Shown one piece after another: positions 42,400 to 50,279 of a stretch of 64,000 bases of DNA. This DNA comes from Cytobacillus luteolus. Lineage in GTDB: Bacteria; Bacillota; Bacilli; Bacillales; Bacillaceae_L. The number at the start of each line of letters is the position of its first letter. Within the stretch, counting starts at the first letter, position 1. A program made the position numbers and the translations under genes. The notes below the pieces were generated by a model. It saw only the letters and a list, made by a program, of their open reading frames with translations, had not been told where the DNA came from and did not search any database. The stretch is from NCBI RefSeq assembly GCF_017873715.1, contig NZ_JAGGKM010000003.1, positions 434,001 through 498,000 on the forward strand, written 5' to 3'.

Positions 42400-43774
42400 A
42401 TCTTTTCTTATTTAGATCTGCTAAGATTTGCGGATATTGTTCATCAAGTTTGTACATCCACATAAGTACAGTTTGTAAAACTGCTAAAACAAATGGAATA
42501 TAAATATTGAGTGCTAGAATCATAGTCGTTGCAGATGCTGTTTGTTCGTCAAGTCCGCCAACATAACCACCAAAAGCTAATAGCCAGCCGATTAAAGCTC
42601 CACCAAGACCCGCCCCAACCTTCATGCCAAAGCTTGCAGCACTGTTAACTAGTCCTTCTGTTCTAATGCCGAACTTCCACTCACCGTATTCTGCAGTGTC
42701 ATTAATCATAGCATATAAAAACATAATAATTGGTATCAAACCAAACCCCTGAATAGCTGTGCCAGCTAGGAAGACAGCTACATTGGATGGGTCAATCAGC
42801 TTTACAATGGGACCTAAAATACCTATCACAGAAACAGTTAAAGCGATGTTTCGTTTTCCAAACTTTGCTACTAATTTTGCCATGAAAAAGAAGCAAATAA
42901 TGGTAGGTAAAAAAAGCAGTAACCCCACTAGGGAAAAATAAGAGGCATTACCGAGAATATAAGAAGTATAATATAGTCCTGCTCCGGCTAGAAGTGCGTT
43001 AAGCGTATAAGCAATTACACAATATAAAGTAATAATTAGCCAATACTTATTTGTGAATAATGCCTTTAAACCAACTTTGAACGGTATAATATCATTGGTT
43101 TTAACAACAGAAGCACTGACACGTTCCTTTGTTGAACGAAAAGCAATGTAACTTGTAATCATGATAATTACTCCACTGGCAACTGCCACAATAGTCCAGC
43201 CTAGCTTACCGCCAATTGCACTTGCAACAGGCTGAGCAAAGATCATGATAGCAAGTGTACTTAACATCGTAAACACACCTGTGTAAATATTTAAAACAGA
43301 TCTTCCATAAGGCTCCTGCGTCATTAATCCTAGTAAGGTTTTATAAGGTATTGATACAGCCGTATAAACCAAAATGAGCAATATATAAGTAACATATGCA
43401 TAGATGATTTTCCCTGTATTTCCAAAGTCTGGTACAGAAAATAGTAAAATAGTGGAGATACCTAAGGGGATTCCCATCCATAAAATCCAAGGACGTGCTT
43501 TACCATGCTTTGACCTCGTTCTGTCTACTAAAGTACCCATCCCAAGATCTGTTACTCCATCAAAAAGACGAGCAACTAGCATAAGCGTTCCAACCACACC
43601 GGCGGAAACTCCAGCTACATCTGTATAATAGTAGGGTAGAAAGGTACCCACTAGTGTCCAGACTAAAATAACACCAAAAAACCCCAATCCATAATTCAAC
43701 ATTTCCTTATGTCCTGGAGTTGCAACCTGTAAGGAACTGGCCGAACACTCTTGTTGTTGCTTTTCTGCTAACAT
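42398..43774 (-). CDS. GPH family sugar:cation symporter (MelB-like)
   Basis: 458 residues, twelve membrane segments. The family signature is in RLFDGVTDLGMGTLVDRT, and SKHGKARPWILWMG is the typical loop before helix 4 of glycoside-pentoside-hexuronide symporters. It imports sugars with Na+ or H+. Start ATG 43774 follows GAGGGG; TTG 43792 is part of that region and is not preferred. A cre site sits 37-50 bp upstream, as expected for a sugar gene. Confidence 0.85.
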   Translation of the reverse strand: MLAEKQQQECSASSLQVATPGHKEMLNYGLGFFGVILVWTLVGTFLPYYYTDVAGVSAGVVGTLMLVARLFDGVTDLGMGTLVDRTRSKHGKARPWILWMGIPLGISTILLFSVPDFGNTGKIIYAYVTYILLILVYTAVSIPYKTLLGLMTQEPYGRSVLNIYTGVFTMLSTLAIMIFAQPVASAIGGKLGWTIVAVASGVIIMITSYIAFRSTKERVSASVVKTNDIIPFKVGLKALFTNKYWLIITLYCVIAYTLNALLAGAGLYYTSYILGNASYFSLVGLLLFLPTIICFFFMAKLVAKFGKRNIALTVSVIGILGPIVKLIDPSNVAVFLAGTAIQGFGLIPIIMFLYAMINDTAEYGEWKFGIRTEGLVNSAASFGMKVGAGLGGALIGWLLAFGGYVGGLDEQTASATTMILALNIYIPFVLAVLQTVLMWMYKLDEQYPQILADLNKKR

Positions 43775-43810
43775 CTTGTTAACCCCTCTCAATATGTAAT
43801 TGGTTCAATA

Positions 43811-43824
43811 TGAAAACGCTGTCA
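43811..43824. promoter_or_regulatory. cre site upstream of the GPH symporter
   Basis: TGAAAACGCTGTCA fits the CcpA consensus TGWAARCGNTNWCA. It overlaps TTGACA on the minus strand (a possible -35), so it could repress directly. Confidence 0.65.
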
Positions 43825-44075
43825 ATTTATAGAATTTAAAATTCCCAAAGTTTTATATACCAACCGGTTAGTATAGTTATAGTATACATTAATTATTAGA
43901 TAATTGTATATATTCTAAAATCAATAAAAATTATTTGGGATTGAAGCAACAATAGTTGGTGGGGGGAACAGCTAGAATAAATTGTAAATTCCTCCATTTT
44001 ATCAGGGATGTATGTTACGTTTAAAAGAGAGAACACGGAATGAGAGGGTTAGTAACTTAAATAGGAGGGTTAGAT
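43825..44075. other. Intergenic region with a short palindrome
   Basis: Divergent spacer between the symporter and the small membrane protein. AACCGGTT (about 43864-43871) inside ACCAACCGGTTAGT is a palindrome and could be an operator. No ORF found. Confidence 0.4.
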
Positions 44076-44339
44076 ATGACAAACAATAATCTTATACGTT
44101 TTATAACTATAGGCTCTATATTGACGATTGTAGGATTTATACTTTTGTTTTTCAGTACTTATTTTGGCACATCAATGGCTGAAAATTGGCTAATGAAACA
44201 GGGGGGAGCGGATACTGCACTATTTCATATCATGATAGAAAGCTATATTACTAACTTTGTAGTTGCTGGCGGTATCCTTTTAGGGATAGGACTGGTTACT
44301 ACTCTCGTTACTTCTTTTATGATATTAAACGTAAAGTGA
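44076..44339 (+). CDS. Small two-helix membrane protein, 87 aa
   Basis: ATG 44076 with GGAGG upstream. Two hydrophobic segments (about 10-30 and 62-84) with a polar middle MAENWLMKQGG. I do not recognise the family. Alone. Confidence 0.65.
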   Translation: MTNNNLIRFITIGSILTIVGFILLFFSTYFGTSMAENWLMKQGGADTALFHIMIESYITNFVVAGGILLGIGLVTTLVTSFMILNVK

Positions 44340-44433
44340 GAATCTTTTTAGAGGCAAGACCTATGTAGCGAAATCAATTTTAAGTTTGACCTAACGTATA
44401 GTTATCTTGCCTAAACTGAGGATTAGATATAAT

Positions 44434-44565
44434 TTAAGAGAACTGAATAATCATCAGAACTGCTACTAAAACAGCTACAACGATAATCGCATAAAGCCAA
44501 TGTAAACGATTTCCTTTTTCTACTCTGCCTTGTTGATTTTGAGCATCTTGATCCATATAACCCAT
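44434..44565 (-). CDS. Small single-helix membrane protein, 43 aa
   Basis: ATG 44565 follows GAAAGGAAT with normal spacing; stop TAA at 44436-44434. A hydrophilic N-terminal 22 residues (QDAQNQQGRVEKGN) is followed by a single helix YAIIVVAVLVAVLMIIQF. No family recognised. Confidence 0.65.
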   Translation of the reverse strand: MGYMDQDAQNQQGRVEKGNRLHWLYAIIVVAVLVAVLMIIQFS

Positions 44566-44696
44566 ATAATTATTCCTTTCTATATCAGGATAACAAATAG
44601 TATCTTCGTTTATGATTTATCTTATTTTTAGTTTAAATAGCAAAATCATGCATTTTGTAATAAAAAAAGTAATTATAAAGTAGAGAGAGCAGAGAT

Positions 44697-45113
44697 GTGA
44701 GTGGAATGGTCACTGACGGTGAAAAACTAATACTATTCGTTTTAACTTTGTACACTACTAAATTTTTATTAAAGATTGTACTTATAGATGTATTCAAGGT
44801 TGATAAAAAGCCTTATCATATGGAATTTGTTAACAACAAACATCAAAAAATTAATATGATTGTTGTAGCTTTCATTATTATTAATCTTCTGCTCTTTTAC
44901 TACCTTCAGCATTTAAATATTATTTCACAGATGTTATTTTTGGGTTTATGCTTTGTTCACTTAGCTATTCCTTTATTTATTGAAGCCTTTCTCTGGTGGA
45001 AGGAGGATAATGAATCAAGGTATTTTGTGTTATGTATTGGAGATGAACTATTATTTATCACTTTTGGAATAGTGATCTGGCAGTTTGGTATTTTTGGACT
45101 AACCACTATTTAA
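44697..45113 (+). CDS. DUF4181-like membrane protein
   Basis: About 138 residues with four membrane segments and a central basic loop NKHQKIN similar to the DUF4181 group from Bacillus (from memory). The start is uncertain: GTG 44697 or ATG 44706, neither with an excellent ribosome binding site. Function unknown. Confidence 0.6.
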   Translation: MSGMVTDGEKLILFVLTLYTTKFLLKIVLIDVFKVDKKPYHMEFVNNKHQKINMIVVAFIIINLLLFYYLQHLNIISQMLFLGLCFVHLAIPLFIEAFLWWKEDNESRYFVLCIGDELLFITFGIVIWQFGIFGLTTI

Positions 45114-45281
45114 AAACGTACTTTTACGACTTCAAAATTCTTAGAATTTGCCTATCCTGGATTTGTTCTTTAAAATCTATAAAGGAATACCTCTAAGAAA
45201 TTAATGACCACATGAGCTTCCAAGTAGCTATAGAAGAGAAGAAGATGTGGATTGGAGATTTAGGTTAGGGAGAGAGAATTA

Positions 45282-46019
45282 ATGATTAAAAATAAAGCAG
45301 CGTTTTTTGATATTGATGGCACTTTTTACCGTGACTCATTATTAATTGAACATTTTAAAAGACTAATTAAACATGAAGTCATTTCGCCATCTGTATGGCA
45401 TGAAAAGGTGAAGCATACTTTTCAAGATTGGGATAAACGACAAGGAAATTACGATTCTTACTTACTTGATGTAAGTAAGACCTATGTTGAGCATTTAACC
45501 AATGTATCTAAAGAAGACATTGAGTTCATTGCTAAACAGGTTATTCGCCTTAAAGCAGATAGAGTGTATAAATACACTAGACAACAAATTGAGTGGCATT
45601 TAGACAATGACTATAAAGTGATATTTATTTCAGGTAGTCCAGATTTTCTAGTTTCTAAGATGGCTGAGAAGTATCGTGCAACTGATTTTTGTGGTTCTAC
45701 CTACCACATAGATGATGAGGGCTTTTTTACAGGACAAGTTGAACCAATGTGGGATTCAGTTAGCAAAGAGAAAACAATAAGAGCAATGGTGGAAAAACAT
45801 AATATTGATCTAACACAAAGTTACGCATATGGTGATACGAATGGTGATTTAACGATGTTTAAATGTGTTGGTAACCCTGTTGCAATTAATCCTGCAAAAG
45901 AATTGTTAACAGCAATTACAGAACAAGAAGACTTACGAGAGAAAACTCGAATAGTCATTGAAAGAAAAGATGTTATTTATCAAATCAATCCTAAAACGAA
46001 CACGATACAATTTGATTAG
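45282..46019 (+). CDS. HAD-IB family phosphatase (SerB-like)
   Basis: 245 residues. FFDIDGT supplies the nucleophile Asp10 and acid/base Asp12; ISGSPDF gives motif II Ser; Lys in motif III region; YGDTNGD supplies the metal-binding Asps. Cap region is helical as in the IB subgroup (SerB-type phosphomonoesterases). Substrate unknown. GGGAGAGAG precedes ATG 45282. A strong terminator follows. Confidence 0.82.
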   Translation: MIKNKAAFFDIDGTFYRDSLLIEHFKRLIKHEVISPSVWHEKVKHTFQDWDKRQGNYDSYLLDVSKTYVEHLTNVSKEDIEFIAKQVIRLKADRVYKYTRQQIEWHLDNDYKVIFISGSPDFLVSKMAEKYRATDFCGSTYHIDDEGFFTGQVEPMWDSVSKEKTIRAMVEKHNIDLTQSYAYGDTNGDLTMFKCVGNPVAINPAKELLTAITEQEDLREKTRIVIERKDVIYQINPKTNTIQFD

Positions 46020-46039
46020 CTATACATTTCTGCTAAACT

Positions 46040-46068
46040 AAAAAACCCCCATGATTCGGGGGTTTTTT
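46040..46068. terminator. Bidirectional terminator
   Basis: AAAAAACCCCC / GGGGGTTTTTT, 11-bp arms, 7-nt loop, between convergent genes. Confidence 0.9.
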
Positions 46069-46069
46069 A

Positions 46070-46510
46070 CTACCATCGATAAGCACCTTCGCATGTATTA
46101 GCTTGTGGTTCATAATAACAATGTAGTTTAAATTGACCTGAAAATGGTTGACCGTACCATGTAGGGGGACATGGAGCATACGGATTAAAATACCAAAGAG
46201 CATACTTAGATGGATGTTCTCTCCAAAAGTCTAAGGTTTGTTTGGCTAATTTTTTTTCAACCTCTCTTGCTGGGTTATAAAAAAGATTTCCCTTTTGTAC
46301 AGCTTCAAATGAATAATTTCCACCTTGAATCTGAAAAATGACATCTCGTATTGACCTTAAACCTTCGAAATCACCACAATTGGCTTTTCGTCTATTTACA
46401 ATTACATTACCAACCATAAGCATACCTAGTCGTCCTTCACCCTCGGCTTCCGCCCTCATCATCCTTGCAATTAACTCGATGTCTTTATCGGTATACGCAA
46501 CTCTCGCCAC
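46070..46510 (-). CDS. cwlJ: Spore cortex-lytic hydrolase CwlJ
   Basis: 146 residues, the same as CwlJ of Bacillus, with no signal peptide, as is typical for it. The hydrolase-2 domain covers nearly all of it: MMRAEAEGEGRLGMLMVGNV with the catalytic Glu, NPAREVE, and the C-terminal KYALWYFNP plus CPPTWYGQPF. It degrades cortex peptidoglycan during Ca-dipicolinate-triggered germination and sits in the spore coat. GTG start 46510 follows GAGGTGAT. No gerQ neighbour is visible. It is firm evidence of a spore former. Confidence 0.9.
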   Translation of the reverse strand: MARVAYTDKDIELIARMMRAEAEGEGRLGMLMVGNVIVNRRKANCGDFEGLRSIRDVIFQIQGGNYSFEAVQKGNLFYNPAREVEKKLAKQTLDFWREHPSKYALWYFNPYAPCPPTWYGQPFSGQFKLHCYYEPQANTCEGAYRW

Positions 46511-46624
46511 TTTTCATCACCTCTAAAGAATTGTATTATAAAATTCCTGTAAAAATGTTAACCAGTTCATTTTAAGAGGCAAAAATATTAAATTAAATCT
46601 AATAGCTTTATATTCTTTTGTTTA

Positions 46625-46700
46625 TTACATGATTTATCGACCTAAAAATAGAGCCCAAAAAAATAGACCGATAAACCTTGGAATCTACCTTTGAAAATAC
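46625..46700 (-). repeat. Degenerate inverted copy of repeat C
   Basis: GATTTATCGACC...ACCGATAAACC reads like the reverse complement of the 51-bp unit at 32635 (arms around a CC core and the AAAAATA part), with many changes. Single diverged copy; assignment is tentative. Confidence 0.4.
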
Positions 46701-46704
46701 AAAA

Positions 46705-46737
46705 AATCGCTAGGAACATAGTTTCCTAGCGATTCGT
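46705..46737 (-). terminator. Terminator of the second pepF
   Basis: AATCGCTAGGAA / TTCCTAGCGATT, 12-bp stem, with a T-run on the minus strand (A6 at 46701-46706). Confidence 0.9.
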
Positions 46738-46751
46738 AAGTGCATTAATAA

Positions 46752-48566
46752 CTATTCGAAGCTCTTTTCAAGCTCATCCACTAATGAACCTACATAAGCT
46801 ACAGCTTTGCTGATTGCTTCAGGTTGAGACATGTCTACACCTGCATATTTCATCAGTTCTAGTGGTGTCATTGTTCCACCAGCTTTTAATACTTCTAACC
46901 AACGGTCAACTACCGGTTGACCTTCTTCTTTAATTAATTGTGCCACTGCAGTAGAAGCTGTTAATCCTGCAGAGTAAGTGTATGGGTAAAGGCCCATATA
47001 ATAGTGTGGTTGACGCATCCACGTTAAGCTTGCACCTTCATCAATTTCTACTGCATCTCCCCAGAATGTAGAAAGTGTTTCAGCTTTTTGCTGACAAAGT
47101 GATGTAGCCGTTAGTGGTTTACCAGCTTCAGCAAGTGCATATACACGACGTTGGAATTCACCTTCAAGTAGGTGAGTAACAAAGTTATGATAATATGTGC
47201 CAAGGAACTGTAATAAGATCCAGCGCTTCATCTGTTTGTCATCTGTTTTTGATAAGATATGCTGTCCAAGTAATAACTCATTCATTGTTGAAGGTGCCTC
47301 AACAAAATAAGTGGAAGGACGAGTATTCGATAGTTTTTGATTTTTATTCGCTAAATAGAAGTGTCCTGCATGGCCAAGCTCATGAGTTAGAATGAAAGCA
47401 CCTCTCATCGTATCTGTCCATGTAAGCAAGATATAAGGGTGAGATCCATAAGGACTAGCGCAGAAAGCACCAGTTGCTTTCCCGACATTTTCAGCTAAAT
47501 CTACCCAACGGTCTTTTAACGCTTTTTCCATAATTTCCATATATTCTGGACCCATCACTTCTAATGACTCTAAAATTACTTTACATGCATCTTCATAAGT
47601 CGTAGAAGGGTTGAATTCTGGATCTAGTGGAGCTTTTAAATCACAGAATTGCATTTTTTCTAATCCTAAGACTCTTTGCTTAAGCTTAGCAAAACGGCGC
47701 ATATGTGGTGCAAGTTCGTTTTGAATAACGTCTAATTGATTATTATACATTTCTAATGTAACCTGTTGAGGCTGTAAAAGCATATGTGTAACAGACTCAT
47801 AGTTACGAAGTTTTGAAATTGTTACTTGTTTTATAACTTCAGTCGCATAGGTTGCAGCATACGTGTTTTTGTACTGCTTTAAGGTTTTAACAAAGCCTTC
47901 ATATGCTTTTCTACGAGTTTCTGTATTTGGTGATAATTCATAGCGATCTTCAAATAAAGCGAAAGATAGAGGTAGTTCTTCACCATTTTCATCTAAAAAT
48001 GAATCGAATTCCATATCAGATGATTTACTGCGAGAATAAATCATATATGGTGAGCTATGTACTTCACCAAGTGCCGCTAATACTTGCTCCGTTTCAGCAG
48101 AAAGAGTATAAGGCTTTTTGTCTTGTAAATCTTTTAAGGTCTTTTTAAAAGTAGTAAGTTCTGCTTCTTCTTCTATGTATCTTTCTAGTGTTCCTTCAGG
48201 TAAGGCTAAGACTTCAGACTCAATGAATGATAGTGAAGCATTAATACTAGCAAGAACTGATCCTACTTTACCTGCATTTCCTTGATTCTCTGGGCTTGAA
48301 CCATCTTCAGAGATACGTAGGTTTGCGTAAGTAGCAACTAAAACGATTCTCTCAAACAATTTTTCTTGTGCAGTTAAGCATGCAAGTAGGGTTTGAGGTC
48401 CTTCTGCTAATTTTCCTTTATATTGTGTTACGGAAGGGAGTTCTTTTTGAATAGCTTCTAGTTCTACTTCCCATTCTTCTGTTGTTTTAAATAAATCTTC
48501 TAAATTCCAAGTTAATTCAGTAGGAACCTCTGAGCGTGTTAGACGCTTTTGTTTAACGTTTTGCAT
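46752..48566 (-). CDS. pepF: Oligoendopeptidase F, second copy
   Basis: 604 residues. HELGHAGHF carries the zinc-binding site at about residue 393, and the following EAPSTMNE helix has the third ligand Glu. Full M3B domain. It differs strongly from the copy at 16147 in the N-terminal half, so they are old paralogues, perhaps with different peptide preferences. ATG 48566 follows AAAAGGAGAA. Terminated by a strong hairpin. Confidence 0.9.
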   Translation of the reverse strand: MQNVKQKRLTRSEVPTELTWNLEDLFKTTEEWEVELEAIQKELPSVTQYKGKLAEGPQTLLACLTAQEKLFERIVLVATYANLRISEDGSSPENQGNAGKVGSVLASINASLSFIESEVLALPEGTLERYIEEEAELTTFKKTLKDLQDKKPYTLSAETEQVLAALGEVHSSPYMIYSRSKSSDMEFDSFLDENGEELPLSFALFEDRYELSPNTETRRKAYEGFVKTLKQYKNTYAATYATEVIKQVTISKLRNYESVTHMLLQPQQVTLEMYNNQLDVIQNELAPHMRRFAKLKQRVLGLEKMQFCDLKAPLDPEFNPSTTYEDACKVILESLEVMGPEYMEIMEKALKDRWVDLAENVGKATGAFCASPYGSHPYILLTWTDTMRGAFILTHELGHAGHFYLANKNQKLSNTRPSTYFVEAPSTMNELLLGQHILSKTDDKQMKRWILLQFLGTYYHNFVTHLLEGEFQRRVYALAEAGKPLTATSLCQQKAETLSTFWGDAVEIDEGASLTWMRQPHYYMGLYPYTYSAGLTASTAVAQLIKEEGQPVVDRWLEVLKAGGTMTPLELMKYAGVDMSQPEAISKAVAYVGSLVDELEKSFE

Positions 48567-48691
48567 AAAGAATTCTCCTTTTTTTAGTAGATTTTATACT
48601 AATTATTTCGAAACACTAACAATTTTTATTATATAGTATAAAGAGGAAATTGGGTAGGAATTTTCTGACTTTTTAAGATGATAAAGAAATA

Positions 48692-48716
48692 CCCTACTAC
48701 CAAATTGGGAGTAGGG
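48692..48716 (-). terminator. Probable terminator of narK
   Basis: CCCTACT (48692-48698) with AGTAGGG (48710-48716), downstream of narK on the minus strand; T-run is weak. Confidence 0.6.
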
Positions 48717-48731
48717 GTGATTCAGTACTTA

Positions 48732-50027
48732 TTAGCACTTTACATCTCCATTTTTTCTTGTGTAGAAATACCAACAGATTATCAAACTGATTGCATAGTA
48801 TCCTAAGAATAAATATAGTGCTAAGTTTGCAGTGCCTGTTGTTGCAATTGACCAACCGAAAATTTTTGGAATGAAGAAAGCGCCATACGCTGCAAAAGCT
48901 GCGATTAGTCCTAATACAGGAGCGGCAAATTTCTCTTCAAAAATAAATGGTACCATTCTGAATGTTGAACCATTAGCAATCCCTGCACCAGCAAACAATG
49001 CTAAGAAGGAGAATAAGAAACCTACAAAATTAGCTGTATTTAAGAAATAAACAACACTTGATGTTGCTAGCATCATTAAAATAATCGTGCAAAAAGTTAC
49101 CTTTGCTCCGCTATTCACTTTATCAGAAATCCAACCTCCGAAAGGACGTATAGATGCTCCAACAAACGCTCCTAAGAATGCATAACTCATTACATTGATT
49201 TCTGGGAATTCTGAACGAATTAACAACGGAAATGCTGCTGCGAAGCCAATAAATGAACCAAAACACATGATATATAACCAAGTCATAACCCAAAAATGCT
49301 TCATCTTTATTACAGACAATTGACTACTAATACTTGGTTTAGCTACTGGAATTTCATCAAAGAAGAATAGTGTTAAGATAAATGATACAACGATTGGAAT
49401 AACCCAGATAAATGCAGCGTTTTGGATATAAACCTCTGTTCCGTCAGGCATCACCTGTGCACCGCCTGTTAAAGCTCCAATAAAGCCTAATCCAATTACA
49501 ATTGGAGTTAATAATTGAACAACGCTTACTCCTAAGTTACCAAGACCAACGTTAATTCCATTTGCTGTTCCTTTTGACTGTTTAGGGAAAAATGGGTTTA
49601 ATGTTGCTGTTGATGAAGCTAAATTACCTCCACCTAAACCACATAGTGCTGCTAAGATTGCCATTGTCATAAAACTAGTGCTTGTGTCTTGAACAGCAAA
49701 TCCAATTCCAATTGAAGGGATTAATAATACTCCTGTTGTTAAGAGTGTTGTTTTTTTACCTCCAATTAAGCTTGGTAAAAATGTATAAAGTAATCGAAGA
49801 GTAGCCCCTGTTAATCCTGGTAATGCCGCAAGTGTAAATAGCTGTTCTTGGGTAAAATTAAACCCTGCATCATTTAATCTTACTGCGGTTACTGACCAAA
49901 GTTGCCATACGCAAAATGCTAAAATTAAAGCGAATACAGAAAGTCCCAAGTTTTTTCTTGCACGTTTTTTTCCTTTGGTTTCCCAAAAGTGACTATCTTC
50001 AGGGTTCCATTCACTAATTCTTGCCAT
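48732..50027 (-). CDS. narK: Nitrate/nitrite transporter NarK
   Basis: 431 residues, twelve membrane helices of the nitrate-nitrite porter family. The signature GLGGGNLASSTATLNPFFPK is the well-known Gly-rich and helix-5 region. An N-terminal extension of about 30 charged residues precedes helix 1. NarK proteins move nitrate in and nitrite out during anaerobic respiration. An FNR box and a promoter suited to it lie upstream. No nitrate reductase genes in this window. Start ATG 50027 follows TAGGAGGA. Confidence 0.88.
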   Translation of the reverse strand: MARISEWNPEDSHFWETKGKKRARKNLGLSVFALILAFCVWQLWSVTAVRLNDAGFNFTQEQLFTLAALPGLTGATLRLLYTFLPSLIGGKKTTLLTTGVLLIPSIGIGFAVQDTSTSFMTMAILAALCGLGGGNLASSTATLNPFFPKQSKGTANGINVGLGNLGVSVVQLLTPIVIGLGFIGALTGGAQVMPDGTEVYIQNAAFIWVIPIVVSFILTLFFFDEIPVAKPSISSQLSVIKMKHFWVMTWLYIMCFGSFIGFAAAFPLLIRSEFPEINVMSYAFLGAFVGASIRPFGGWISDKVNSGAKVTFCTIILMMLATSSVVYFLNTANFVGFLFSFLALFAGAGIANGSTFRMVPFIFEEKFAAPVLGLIAAFAAYGAFFIPKIFGWSIATTGTANLALYLFLGYYAISLIICWYFYTRKNGDVKC

Positions 50028-50093
50028 GATGATTTCCTCCTAATTGTTTCTTCTTTCTCTTTTAAAATTTTATAAAGAATTATTACTACACTC

Positions 50094-50136
50094 ATGATAC
50101 TTTTTATTTCAAAAACAAAATGTGAGGTTTATCACA
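50094..50136 (-). promoter_or_regulatory. FNR-dependent promoter of narK
   Basis: TGTGA-N6-TCACA at 50121-50136, a perfect FNR/CRP-type palindrome, centred at 50128.5. On the minus strand TATCAT (50099-50094) is a -10 placed such that the FNR centre is at about -41.5 from a start near 50087, the class II activation geometry. Confidence 0.75.
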
Positions 50137-50279
50137 ATTCTAGGTGGAAAATAATTGTCCACTACTGATTATCATAAAGTTGTAACATTTCTAAAATGTA
50201 GTGAAAAAAATGATTTCAGAAGGAGAACTTATTTCGTTTGTCGAAATAGTATATATATTTTTTAATTGGAGGAATGTCG

